Source: Salinimicrobium sp049680855 (GTDB lineage: Bacteria > Bacteroidota > Bacteroidia > Flavobacteriales > Flavobacteriaceae). From it: 64,000 bases of DNA. The notes under the pieces are model-generated. The model saw nothing but the letters and a program-made list of their open reading frames with translations, searched no databases and was not told the DNA's origin. The stretch is taken from contig NZ_JBMPGS010000001.1 of NCBI RefSeq assembly GCF_049680855.1, positions 682,001 through 746,000 of the forward strand. Direction: 5' to 3'. A program made the position numbers and the translations under genes. Below, in pieces: positions 8,358 through 16,571 of this stretch; position 1 is the stretch's first letter, and each line of letters opens with the position of its first letter.

Positions 8358-8945
8358 TTGTCTAAAATGAATCCAGATTATTTCCGAAGTATTTACGATC
8401 ATGCACTTCTTCAAAAATGCGATCTGGAAGAGATTATAGATGCCCATGAAGAAATCATTTTTCCAAAAGGGCACGTGTTTCTGGAAAACGGAAAAATGGC
8501 AAATGAATATTATCTCGTTGAAAAAGGCCTTTTACGGGTGTATGTTCATGACTATAATGGCAATGAGATCACTACCAATTTCCACGGAACAGGTGAAATT
8601 GCAATTGAAGTTTCTTCCCTTTTTCAAAGGCTGCCAACCAATGAAAATATTGTTGCACTCACCAAAGGAAAAGCCTGGAAAATTGAGTTTGAAGTTTTTC
8701 AGAAATTATTTCATAAGATAGAAGGATTTCGCGAATGGGGCCGTGCCTGGATGGCAGGACAGTTATTTATTTCAAAACAACGTTCTATTGCCATGTTTAC
8801 GAACACTGCAAAGGAAAGGTACCTGTTGTTGATACAGGAGAAACCTGAGATCATTCAAAAAGTACCCATAAAATATATTGCTTCCTATTTAGGAGTGACC
8901 GATACTTCTTTAAGCCGAATAAGAAAAGAAATTCTCAAAGCCTAA
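8358..8945 (+). CDS. Crp/Fnr family transcriptional regulator
   Basis: A 195-residue regulator with an N-terminal cyclic-nucleotide-binding beta-roll (about 25-125; FPKGHVFLENGKMANEYYLVEKG) and a C-terminal winged helix whose recognition part is IASYLGVTDTSLSRIRKEI. It is the short Bacteroidota type. It lacks the cysteines of Fnr and does not show the RxA phosphate-cassette pattern of true Crp, so its ligand is unknown. A perfect 20-bp palindrome 3 nt after its stop, in front of the VOC gene, is a candidate binding site. Confidence 0.88.
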   Translation: MSKMNPDYFRSIYDHALLQKCDLEEIIDAHEEIIFPKGHVFLENGKMANEYYLVEKGLLRVYVHDYNGNEITTNFHGTGEIAIEVSSLFQRLPTNENIVALTKGKAWKIEFEVFQKLFHKIEGFREWGRAWMAGQLFISKQRSIAMFTNTAKERYLLLIQEKPEIIQKVPIKYIASYLGVTDTSLSRIRKEILKA

Positions 8946-8948
8946 TCT

Positions 8949-8968
8949 TTCCTGTCATATGACAGGAA
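8949..8968. promoter_or_regulatory. Operator-like 20-bp perfect palindrome
   Basis: TTCCTGTCATATGACAGGAA is fully self-complementary. Another half site CTGTCA follows at 8975-8980. A TATTTTTA -7-like box lies at 8988-8995, giving a start near 9000, so the palindrome centre falls near -41, where Crp/Fnr activators bind. The regulator gene lies just upstream. Confidence 0.6.
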
Positions 8969-9023
8969 TATTTTCTGTCAAGGCATTTATTTTTATAGAA
9001 CACAATCCTAAAAACAGTAAAAG

Positions 9024-9413
9024 ATGAAATCACAAAATCCAGTAGTTTGGTTTGAAATTTATGTTGACGACCTAAAAAGAGCCAGGAAATTCTATGAAAA
9101 GGTACTTGATTTAGAATTAAATGAAATGCCTACGCCGGGTGAAATCCAGGACGAAATGCAAATGATATCCTTTCCTATGGAAATGGCTGAAGATGGAGCT
9201 AGTGGTGCCTTGATAAAAATGGAAGGATTCAAGGCAGGAGGAAATTCCACGATCGTATATTTTAGAAGTGAAGATGCTGCCGTGGAAGAAGGAAAAATTG
9301 AAGACGCGGGAGGAAAAATCTTAAAATCCAAACATTCTATTGGTGAGTACGGTTTCATTGTTTTAGCTTATGATACCGAAGGTAATATGTTTGGGATCCA
9401 TTCAGAATCGTAA
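9024..9413 (+). CDS. VOC family protein (glyoxalase/bleomycin-resistance fold)
   Basis: A 129-residue vicinal-oxygen-chelate protein: two beta-alpha-beta-beta-beta modules, starting VVWFEIYVDDLKRARKFYEKVL and ending GFIVLAYDTEGNMFGIHS. Members bind metal or small ligands (glyoxalases, dioxygenases, antibiotic-binding proteins); the substrate cannot be told here. The second-module EGNMFGIHS block is typical of the glyoxalase-like subgroup. It lies right behind the palindrome and is probably the direct target of the adjacent Crp/Fnr protein (inference). Confidence 0.87.
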   Translation: MKSQNPVVWFEIYVDDLKRARKFYEKVLDLELNEMPTPGEIQDEMQMISFPMEMAEDGASGALIKMEGFKAGGNSTIVYFRSEDAAVEEGKIEDAGGKILKSKHSIGEYGFIVLAYDTEGNMFGIHSES

Positions 9414-9512
9414 GTACGCATATCTAGCGCGTAGAATTCTAAGTTTAAAAATTTTCAGGAATTAAAACAACCATCAAGTATCTTTACCACGCATAAGATC
9501 AAATTAGGAAGA

Positions 9513-10316
9513 ATGAAAATATCCATTTTAGGATGCGGCTGGCTTGGGTTACCGCTGGCTAAAGAATTGCTCCAAAAAGGGCATTTTGTAAAAGGTTCCA
9601 CCACATCTCCTGAAAAATTGACTGTGCTCGCTTCGGAAGGGATAAACCCATATTTGATCACTGTTTCTTCGGAAAAAATTTCAGGTGATATCCAAAATTT
9701 CCTGGCCAAAACTGATGTTTTGATCGTGGATATTCCGCCGGGCTTGCGTAAAGATCCTGAAGTGGATTTTGAGGGTAAAATGGAGCGATTGGTGAAAGAA
9801 GTAGAAGTTTCCGAAGTGAAAAAGCTGCTTTTTATCAGTTCTACCTCGGATTATGAAGACACTTCTGATATTCCTGTTTACACTGAAGAAGATGTTCCCA
9901 ACGGAACTTCGGCAGCTTCGAAACAGCTTATTGCCGTTGAAAAAATGTTGATGCAAAATAGCCTTTTTGACACTTCAGTCATTCGCTTCGGCGGACTCAT
10001 TGGCGCTGACCGGCATCCGGTTAAATATTTAGCCGGCAGAAAGAACATTCGGAATCCGCAGGCGCCCGTAAATCTTATTCATCAGCAGGATTGCATTGGG
10101 ATTATTTCCGCAGTGATTGAAAAGGCGCTTTTTGGAGAAGTATATAATGCTGTTTATCCGCAGCATCCTTCAAAAAAGGAATATTATTCCAGGATTTCAG
10201 AAGAAAGGAATTTGGCGGCACTTCATTTTGATGAGAATTCAACGTCAAAAGGAAAGCTTGTAGAATCTGTAAAAGTAGAGAAGGGATTGGATTATAAGTT
10301 TCAGAAAAGCATTTAA
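9513..10316 (+). CDS. NAD(P)-binding epimerase-like protein (YeeZ type)
   Basis: A 267-residue atypical SDR. The N-terminal Rossmann motif MKISILGCGWLGLPLAKEL gives the GxGxxG/A dinucleotide site. LLFISSTSDYED is the Ser/Tyr region, but the YxxxK catalytic motif is not clear, as in YeeZ and related proteins. Its biological substrate is unknown. A TATCTTTA -7-like box lies at 9479-9486, 27 nt before the ATG. Confidence 0.82.
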   Translation: MKISILGCGWLGLPLAKELLQKGHFVKGSTTSPEKLTVLASEGINPYLITVSSEKISGDIQNFLAKTDVLIVDIPPGLRKDPEVDFEGKMERLVKEVEVSEVKKLLFISSTSDYEDTSDIPVYTEEDVPNGTSAASKQLIAVEKMLMQNSLFDTSVIRFGGLIGADRHPVKYLAGRKNIRNPQAPVNLIHQQDCIGIISAVIEKALFGEVYNAVYPQHPSKKEYYSRISEERNLAALHFDENSTSKGKLVESVKVEKGLDYKFQKSI

Positions 10317-10329
10317 CTTTTCGATTAAA

Positions 10330-10370
10330 CACTTCGACTGTTCCTCCCTCTGGTCGAGCTTAGTGTGACA
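10330..10370. repeat. REP-like hairpin element
   Basis: CACTTCGAC at 10330-10338 and GTCGAG/AGTGTGACA at 10353-10370 form an imperfect hairpin. It shares both ends with the element at 55937-55960. The pattern matches the dispersed CACTTCGACTGCGCTCAGTGTGACA type known from flavobacterial intergenic regions. Confidence 0.55.
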
Positions 10371-10384
10371 AAAGTTTAAAGCAA

Positions 10385-10407
10385 AAAAGCCCCAAAAAGG
10401 GGCTTTT
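10385..10407. terminator. Bidirectional intrinsic terminator
   Basis: AAAAGCCCC / GGGGCTTTT stem with AAAAA loop, between the convergent YeeZ-like gene and the M13 peptidase gene. Confidence 0.88.
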
Positions 10408-10430
10408 CAAATTCTTTTTCCGAAGAAAAA

Positions 10431-12494
10431 TTACCAGATGGCAACCCTGTTTTCGGGTTCAACATACATGGGGTCGCCGGGTTCAATATCAAAAGCCTCA
10501 TAAAATGCTTCTATATTTTGCAGTGGCACAACTGCACGGTACATTCCCGGGGAGTGTGGATCTGTCTTTACAAGATTTTGAAGGGCCTCATCACGCATCT
10601 TGGTTCTCCAAACGGTAGCCCAGGAAAGGAAGAAACGCTGCTCTGGTGTGAAACCATCAATTTCTCCAGGATTTCCATTTTCCTTAAGGTGTATTTGGAG
10701 TCCGTCGTAGGCGGCATTTACCCCGCCAAGATCTCCAATGTTTTCTCCAAGGGTGAATTTCCCGTTAATATAAACGCTGTCAAGAACTTCAATAGCGCTG
10801 TATTGATCTGCCAAAGCGCCTCCAAGCTCTTCAAATTGCTCCAGGTCTTTTTCTGTCCACCAGTTGTTTAGGTTTCCTTCGGCATCAAAACGGGAACCGC
10901 TGTCATCAAAACCGTGAGAGATCTCGTGACCTATCACAGCACCAATTCCGCCATAGTTTACGGCAGCATCGGCTTTATAATCGTAGAAAGGCGGCTGCAG
11001 GATAGCTGCAGGGAATACAATCTCGTTGTAACTTGGATTGTAATAAGCATTCACAATTTGTGGTGCCATGAACCATTCACTTTTATCTACAGGCTCGTCC
11101 AGTTTTGAAATATTGTCTTCAACATTCCATTTTGCGGCATTCAGCATGTTCTGGAAATATGAACCACCCTGTTCTGGATTTTGAATTTCAAGGCTGCTGT
11201 AGTCTTTCCACTCATCTGGATATCCTACTTTAATAGTGGTGGTGTTGAGTTTTTCAATGGCTTTTATTTTGGTGCTGTCGCTCATCCAGGTAAGATTGTT
11301 GATCCTGTTTTCAAAAGCCTTCACCACATTTGAGATCATCTCTTCGGCTTTTTGCTTTGCTTCAGCAGGGAAATGCTCTTCTACATATAATTTACCCAAA
11401 GCTTCTCCAATCGTACCGTTGATCGTTGCAAGAGCGCGCTCATCACGTGGCAATTGCTCCTGGGCACCACGAAGTGTTTTGTTGTAAAATTCCCAGTTGG
11501 CTCTTTCAATTTCGGTAGTAAGGCTTCCTGCAGCATCGTTAAATAAATTCCACCGCAGGTATTCTTTCCAATCTTCCACGCTTCCTTCAGAAATTAAATT
11601 CTGAAAACTTTCCATGTATTTTGGTTGTGTAACAATAACAGTATCTACCCCTTCGGCACCTATTTCTTCAAAATAAGCATTCCAGTTGATTGCGGGAACT
11701 GTGTTCTTTAGTTCGTCAACGCTCATTGGGTTGTAGGAAAGACGGGCATCGCGTCGCTGTACCTTGTCAAGTCGAGGTTCTGCCATTTTGGTTTCAAAAG
11801 CAAGAATGTTCTCTGCACTTTGAGTAGCTCCCTCTTCTGAATCTCCAAGGAACTGGAGCATTCTTGTGATATGTTCCTTATAAAGTTGCCTTTTTTCTTC
11901 TGAATCTGTATCGTCGGCTACGTAGTAATCACGATCTGGAAGTCCTAGGCCACCTGGATATAAATAGGCTGCATTTTCATTACTGCTTTTTGCATCTGCA
12001 CGAACTCCAAAGGAGAAAAATCCGCCGCCGCCGTACATCTGCATTTCGGTAAGATATTCCTGTAGGTCTTCTTTATTCTGAATATTATTGATCTTCTCCA
12101 GGTATGGTTTTACAGGATCTATTCCCTGCTGGTTTCTTACCACGGTATCCATGATCGTCTGGTACAGGTAAACCGCTTTTGCCTGATCGCTGCTGGAGTC
12201 CAGGTTTTCATCTGTAGAGGCTTTTTTAAGCAGGGCAAGGGCATCGGCATCTGTTTTCTCACGAAGCTCGTGAAAACTTCCCCAGGTAGTTTTGTCATCG
12301 GGAATTTCATTGGTATCCAGCCATCTTCCATTAACATACCGGAAGAAATCTTCTTCGGGCCCAACGGTAGTGTCCATGTACGCCAAGTTAATTCCTCTTT
12401 CCTCCTGGACTTCTGCTTCTTTGTCATTTCCGCAGCCGGTTAAAGCAGCCGAAGCAAGAACAGATGATAAAATCACACTTTTTATTGTCTTCAT
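10431..12494 (-). CDS. M13 family metallopeptidase (neprilysin/PepO-like) lipoprotein
   Basis: A 687-residue zinc endopeptidase that degrades oligopeptides in the periplasm or at the cell surface. The lipobox LTGC puts the lipidated cysteine at residue 21. The zinc site HEISH is at 523-527 and the third ligand Glu lies in GENIGDLGG (about 583-590). The substrate-binding NAYYNPSYNEIVFPAAILQPP block is also present. It ends RVAIW rather than the CxxW of mammalian neprilysin. It lies downstream of and in the same direction as the S9 peptidase, giving a two-peptidase block for peptide use. Confidence 0.95.
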   Translation of the reverse strand: MKTIKSVILSSVLASAALTGCGNDKEAEVQEERGINLAYMDTTVGPEEDFFRYVNGRWLDTNEIPDDKTTWGSFHELREKTDADALALLKKASTDENLDSSSDQAKAVYLYQTIMDTVVRNQQGIDPVKPYLEKINNIQNKEDLQEYLTEMQMYGGGGFFSFGVRADAKSSNENAAYLYPGGLGLPDRDYYVADDTDSEEKRQLYKEHITRMLQFLGDSEEGATQSAENILAFETKMAEPRLDKVQRRDARLSYNPMSVDELKNTVPAINWNAYFEEIGAEGVDTVIVTQPKYMESFQNLISEGSVEDWKEYLRWNLFNDAAGSLTTEIERANWEFYNKTLRGAQEQLPRDERALATINGTIGEALGKLYVEEHFPAEAKQKAEEMISNVVKAFENRINNLTWMSDSTKIKAIEKLNTTTIKVGYPDEWKDYSSLEIQNPEQGGSYFQNMLNAAKWNVEDNISKLDEPVDKSEWFMAPQIVNAYYNPSYNEIVFPAAILQPPFYDYKADAAVNYGGIGAVIGHEISHGFDDSGSRFDAEGNLNNWWTEKDLEQFEELGGALADQYSAIEVLDSVYINGKFTLGENIGDLGGVNAAYDGLQIHLKENGNPGEIDGFTPEQRFFLSWATVWRTKMRDEALQNLVKTDPHSPGMYRAVVPLQNIEAFYEAFDIEPGDPMYVEPENRVAIW

Positions 12495-12566
12495 TTTATT
12501 GTTTAATATTAATAATTGGATTGCTAAAATAGCAAAAGGATCGAATTCTTGTCTTTCGCTCTTTAG

Positions 12567-15392
12567 TTATTCTTGATCCAGCTCATAGCGTAGATCTTTT
12601 CCTTTCATGATGGCCGGCAGACCTTCTGTCATCCAAAGTGGCGCCGGTTCCCCTTTCAAATAATGATCAAAGAACTGCATCATTCTTATGGAAAGATCCT
12701 GGCGGTTTTTCGTTTTTCTCAGGTTGTGAGCTTCATCATTGTATACAAGTAACCACACCGGTTTATTGAGTCTTCGCATCCCCATGAACATCTCAATTCC
12801 CTGGTAATAAGGTACGGCACCATCGGCATCGTTGTGCATCATCAATAAGGGAGTTTCAATGTTTGGAATTCCAAAAAGTGGTGAGTTCTCAAGGTATAGG
12901 TCCAGTCCTTCCCACAGGTTTTTTCCAATTCGGCTTTGCGTCTTTTCATATTGGAAAGCACGACTCAATCCGCTTTGCCAGCGTATTCCGCCATAAGCCG
13001 AGGTCATGTTGCTCACCGGTGCTCCTGCCATGGCAGCTTTAAACTTATTGGTAACAGTAACCAGATGTGCTACCTGGTACCCACCCCAGCTCTGGCCCTG
13101 GATCGCCATATTTTCAGAATCTACATAGTCAAATTCTTCTAAAGCTTCTACTCCCGAAACGATGGCATTATATGCGCTCTCGCCTGGCTTTCCTTCTTTG
13201 TAAACAATATCTGGCACGAAAACCAGGTAATCGTTGCTCACCAGGTAAGTCATGTTTACCGTAGAAGCACTTGGCAACGGACTGTAATACCTGTTAAGGT
13301 TATCGCTTCTTTTTTCATAAAAATAGGTGATCAAAGGGTATTTCTTATTCGGCTCAAAGTCTTCAGGCTTGTAGAGCAAACCTTCAAGCGCTGTGCCGTC
13401 ATAGGCTTCCCAGTTTACAAGCTCTACTGTTCCCCATTTAAAATTAGACTGCTGCGGGTTTACATCGGTAAGTTTTACCGGCTGTTTTCCTGGGCGTTCA
13501 ATAAGGTGGAGATCGGGATAGGTCTCAAAATTCTGCTTTGTGAAAACAAGCGTGTTTGCATCTTCAGCTTTTTCTACGCTGCCAATGCTGTATTCATTAT
13601 TTTCAACAACGGCATTTATTCTGGAATTACGCGGATTAAGCTTGTACAGAGATTCAGATTTATCAGTTTCATTAAAGCCGGTGAGCAGCAAATCACCATC
13701 ATAAGAGGTGACTAGATCGCGATTTTCTCTATCGAGCTTTAAGGTTCTGTATTTTATATTGTTTTCTCTTCCTGTGCGGGTAATGTTAACAGGTGCTTTT
13801 CCTCCTGAAAGAGAAGCGCTCCAAATATCAAACTCATCATAGAACAAAGCTTTTCCGTCTTTGGTGAATCCGCCGAAACCATATGGCCGTGGCGAGGCAG
13901 GAACGTCATTCTCTTCGTTGTAGAAATTCACCGGAAGATTTCCTGTTAGATTCTGCTTAGCATTTGTTTTAAGATTTAGTGACCACCAGCTTTGGTTTTC
14001 CTGGTCATAGTAAACTGCATGTTCACCATCTGGTGAAAGATCAGGATTTGAAGAAATTCCTTCCAGGGCTAACCTTTTTTCACCATTTTGTGTATCTACA
14101 ATGTAAAAATCTTTAAGCCAAGGGTATTCCCAGGAGCGTTCTACCTCATAAGCTGCATTTGTGTATCCCAACACATAACGCTGCTCCTGCTGTTGGTCGA
14201 AGAGAACATAATCTAAAGTCTCGTCATGTAAATGGATTACATTATCATCTGCAGTATTGTAAAATGAGATATAGGCTTTGTCTTCAAGTTCCTTTAACCT
14301 CGATTTTTGTTCGGGCTGAATGAGCTTATCGTGGTAACTCCACACGTCTACCTGTGGCACCTCATCATCTAATAAAGTAGTGTCTGTATTAAATTTTCTT
14401 ACCGGTCTTGAATGAAAGAAAAGCCGCTTTCCATTTTCGGAAAATGAAGGAGTTTGAGCATTACTTAATTCCCAGTTTTCCCGAAGATTTCTTCCCAGGG
14501 TATCGGTGATTTGTTTGATTTGTTCCCCGCGCGTATAGAATAATTCAAATTTGAGAGAATCTGTTTCGGTGGAATCTTTAGCTGCGAGAAATGCCATCTG
14601 TTCAGCTTCGTTGTCTATTGCGAGTCGGCTAAAGGCATAGCGGCTGCTGTCAAGAACTTTTTTCTCATTGCGACGCACGTCATATAGGAAAACTCCAATA
14701 TCTCCTTTGTCCTTACCTTTGGTAGTTGAAAAGATAAATTTGTCTCCTTCTTTTGGAAGCTCAAAATCTTTTATTCTGAAAATGGTATCGGCAGCTTGCT
14801 TCTTTAAATTGTAGACCAGAGCATAATCTGCTTCTAAAGCTAAATTTTCAGGTTTCTTTCCCGCCAAAGTGTCTTTTTCTTCAGATTCTTTGGAAGCAGT
14901 GCTGTCTTTTTCTGGTTTCAGGTCCTGGTGTTTTTCCAAAACCACCCAGCCTGTAGTTTCTTCGGGAATTTCATATTTCTTGACTCTCATTACCGAATCC
15001 AGTAGGCGGTGTTCTCGCACGTCAAAGATGAAAAAATCGTCTTTTGTTCGTTTTTCTTCCTTTACGTCTTCCTTCTTTTCCTGCCTGGTAAGCTCGTATG
15101 CAGGTTTCCGGAGAAAGAATACATATTTCCCGTCACTTGAAATGTTGGTGCGATACCCATTTTGAAATGTGAATGAGCGCCCCGAAGCGGCATTGAAAAT
15201 TTTAATGTACCCGTCGCCACGGTCTGTCGCAGTGGAAACTGTGGTGACGACAAGGTCTCCGTCTTTAGAAAGTTGTGTGTTTTCAATTCGCTTCCACAGG
15301 TCATAATCCTCATGTGAGATAATTTTTTTCTCCTGTGCAGCAGCTGATGCAAACCCCAGAAAAAGGGTGGCTAAAATGACATTTTTGAACAT
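12567..15392 (-). CDS. S9 family prolyl oligopeptidase-like serine peptidase
   Basis: A 941-residue secreted peptidase. The signal peptide MFKNVILATLFLGFASAAA is followed by a long beta-propeller region (to about 650) and an alpha/beta-hydrolase domain. The triad is visible: Ser768 in GQSWGG, Asp857 in NDADGAVP, His889 in NDEAHNL. The propeller carries a Lys/Glu-rich stretch (about 105-190) that lengthens the protein compared with usual DPP-IV-type enzymes. Its ATG directly follows the TAA of the upstream lipoprotein gene (TAAATG), so translation is likely coupled. It probably removes di- or tripeptides from imported protein fragments. Confidence 0.92.
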   Translation of the reverse strand: MFKNVILATLFLGFASAAAQEKKIISHEDYDLWKRIENTQLSKDGDLVVTTVSTATDRGDGYIKIFNAASGRSFTFQNGYRTNISSDGKYVFFLRKPAYELTRQEKKEDVKEEKRTKDDFFIFDVREHRLLDSVMRVKKYEIPEETTGWVVLEKHQDLKPEKDSTASKESEEKDTLAGKKPENLALEADYALVYNLKKQAADTIFRIKDFELPKEGDKFIFSTTKGKDKGDIGVFLYDVRRNEKKVLDSSRYAFSRLAIDNEAEQMAFLAAKDSTETDSLKFELFYTRGEQIKQITDTLGRNLRENWELSNAQTPSFSENGKRLFFHSRPVRKFNTDTTLLDDEVPQVDVWSYHDKLIQPEQKSRLKELEDKAYISFYNTADDNVIHLHDETLDYVLFDQQQEQRYVLGYTNAAYEVERSWEYPWLKDFYIVDTQNGEKRLALEGISSNPDLSPDGEHAVYYDQENQSWWSLNLKTNAKQNLTGNLPVNFYNEENDVPASPRPYGFGGFTKDGKALFYDEFDIWSASLSGGKAPVNITRTGRENNIKYRTLKLDRENRDLVTSYDGDLLLTGFNETDKSESLYKLNPRNSRINAVVENNEYSIGSVEKAEDANTLVFTKQNFETYPDLHLIERPGKQPVKLTDVNPQQSNFKWGTVELVNWEAYDGTALEGLLYKPEDFEPNKKYPLITYFYEKRSDNLNRYYSPLPSASTVNMTYLVSNDYLVFVPDIVYKEGKPGESAYNAIVSGVEALEEFDYVDSENMAIQGQSWGGYQVAHLVTVTNKFKAAMAGAPVSNMTSAYGGIRWQSGLSRAFQYEKTQSRIGKNLWEGLDLYLENSPLFGIPNIETPLLMMHNDADGAVPYYQGIEMFMGMRRLNKPVWLLVYNDEAHNLRKTKNRQDLSIRMMQFFDHYLKGEPAPLWMTEGLPAIMKGKDLRYELDQE
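15373..15387. repeat. Palindrome AAAATG-A-CATTTTTG at the S9 start
   Basis: The palindrome lies in codons 2-7 of the S9 gene (minus strand CAAAAATG-T-CATTTT), so it also codes for KNVIL. It belongs to the repeat family listed at 2585, but coding constraint may explain it. Confidence 0.3.
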
Positions 15393-15929
15393 TTATCTGG
15401 TTTTTAACTTTAAAATTAATTGTTGGTCGAAATCGTTCTTTAGTTCGGTTAGGTTGGAAACTTCTTCATTGGGAACAGCAATTGAAAGCACGTACTGCCT
15501 TATTTTCCACTCCCCATTTTCCAACGTTAGCACGCCAGATCCACGGCAAAGTCCCATTTGGGTTTCCAGCAGCTCATCAAACCACGCGGTACGCTGGTTT
15601 TCGCTAAAAAATATGTTGCGTTCAAGACTGGTGAAGTCCCAGGCTTTTCCGCGGTCAAAATAAGGTTTGGCCCAGTTTTTAAAATCGGGCTTCATCCAGT
15701 TTTCGGTAGGATCGGTTCCAATAAAGATGGCATTTTCTGCCATTTTTGAGAAGTAAGCTTCAAAATCGGCCTGCGCAGCAGCCTTGTGCCATTCATCAAG
15801 GACTTCATTGATGTTTTCCTGTCTTTCTTCTGATGAAATTTGAACTGCAGGTGCCGTCTCTGTTTGTGAGGTTTTTCCGTCGCAGGAAAATAACATAAAT
15901 ACAATTAAAGCCGGGAAAAATTTGTTCAT
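15393..15929 (-). CDS. NTF2/SnoaL-like (DUF4440-type) lipoprotein
   Basis: A 178-residue protein starting at the ATG at 15929 (MNKFFPALIVFMLFSCDGK). The longer frame to 16124 runs into the divergent mgsA start and lacks a sensible N-terminus. The lipobox is LFSC. The mature part (about 45-170) has the alpha+beta cone pattern of NTF2/SnoaL proteins: VLDEWHKAAAQADFEAYFSKMAENAIFIGTD, then WTFTSL-like and final beta strands ending MGLCRGSGVLTLENGEWKIRQYVLS. Its role is unknown; small-molecule binding is usual for the fold. It precedes and is translationally coupled to the S9 peptidase. Confidence 0.82.
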   Translation of the reverse strand: MNKFFPALIVFMLFSCDGKTSQTETAPAVQISSEERQENINEVLDEWHKAAAQADFEAYFSKMAENAIFIGTDPTENWMKPDFKNWAKPYFDRGKAWDFTSLERNIFFSENQRTAWFDELLETQMGLCRGSGVLTLENGEWKIRQYVLSIAVPNEEVSNLTELKNDFDQQLILKLKTR

Positions 15930-16094
15930 AAGGATAAATATTTTGCAATATACACAAATAGGACTGAAGCTGTCAAGGAGGTTACTATTTATGACAGAAC
16001 ACAAAAACATCCAAAAAAAGAGATGAGACCTATCTTTTTTTATGGAAAGCTTTACCTTTATTATTGATTTAATTCTGAAAACCAAGCTATAAAG

Positions 16095-16460
16095 ATGGAA
16101 ACAACTATTGCCCTTATTGCACACAATGGCCGAAAAAATGATCTTCTAAATTGGGCAAAGGAACACCGTGAATTACTACTGCCGCACCAGTTAATAGGTA
16201 CGAGCAATACCTCTAAGCTTTTGAATGATATGCTGGACCTGGACGTACAGCCTTTTGGTCATGGTCCCAGCGGCGGCGATATTCTTTTAGCTGCTAAAAT
16301 ATTAAAGGGAGAAGTGCATAAGATCATATTCTTCATTGATGCTGAAACTCCTCACGGGCATGAGCATGACATCCAGACTTTGATTCGTACCGCGGTGATC
16401 AACAATATTCCCATTGCATTGAATCGCGCTTCTGCCGACCTGATTATTTTGGAGGAATAG
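16095..16460 (+). CDS. mgsA: Methylglyoxal synthase
   Basis: A 121-residue enzyme that converts dihydroxyacetone phosphate to methylglyoxal and phosphate, a bypass of lower glycolysis. Compared with E. coli MgsA, the core is kept: IALIAHNGRKNDLLNW, GTSNTS for the phosphate-binding TGTTG, GPSGGD with the catalytic Asp at residue 62, IIFFIDAETPHGHEHD with the active-site His near 91, and IPIALNRASADLI. Differences are GPSGGDIL for GPMGGDQQ, and the absence of the 30-residue C-terminal tail. A neighbouring operon partner is not evident; it is divergent from the peptidase block. Confidence 0.93.
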   Translation: METTIALIAHNGRKNDLLNWAKEHRELLLPHQLIGTSNTSKLLNDMLDLDVQPFGHGPSGGDILLAAKILKGEVHKIIFFIDAETPHGHEHDIQTLIRTAVINNIPIALNRASADLIILEE

Positions 16461-16571
16461 TAAATGTACAGGTACAGGATATCCTAAAAAGGTATTAATA
16501 CCGCCTGTTTATTTTACCCGAAGGCATATTTTATTTATCTTCAGGAGTCCTTCATTTCAAATTCTTCACAA

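Noticed and set aside
15725..15760. Further copies of the ATGGCATTTT motif inside the NTF2-like gene
   Set aside because: They lie in codons and can be explained by the protein sequence.
15930..16124. N-terminal extension of the NTF2-like protein
   Set aside because: It overlaps mgsA and lacks a signal; the ATG at 15929 gives a proper lipoprotein start.
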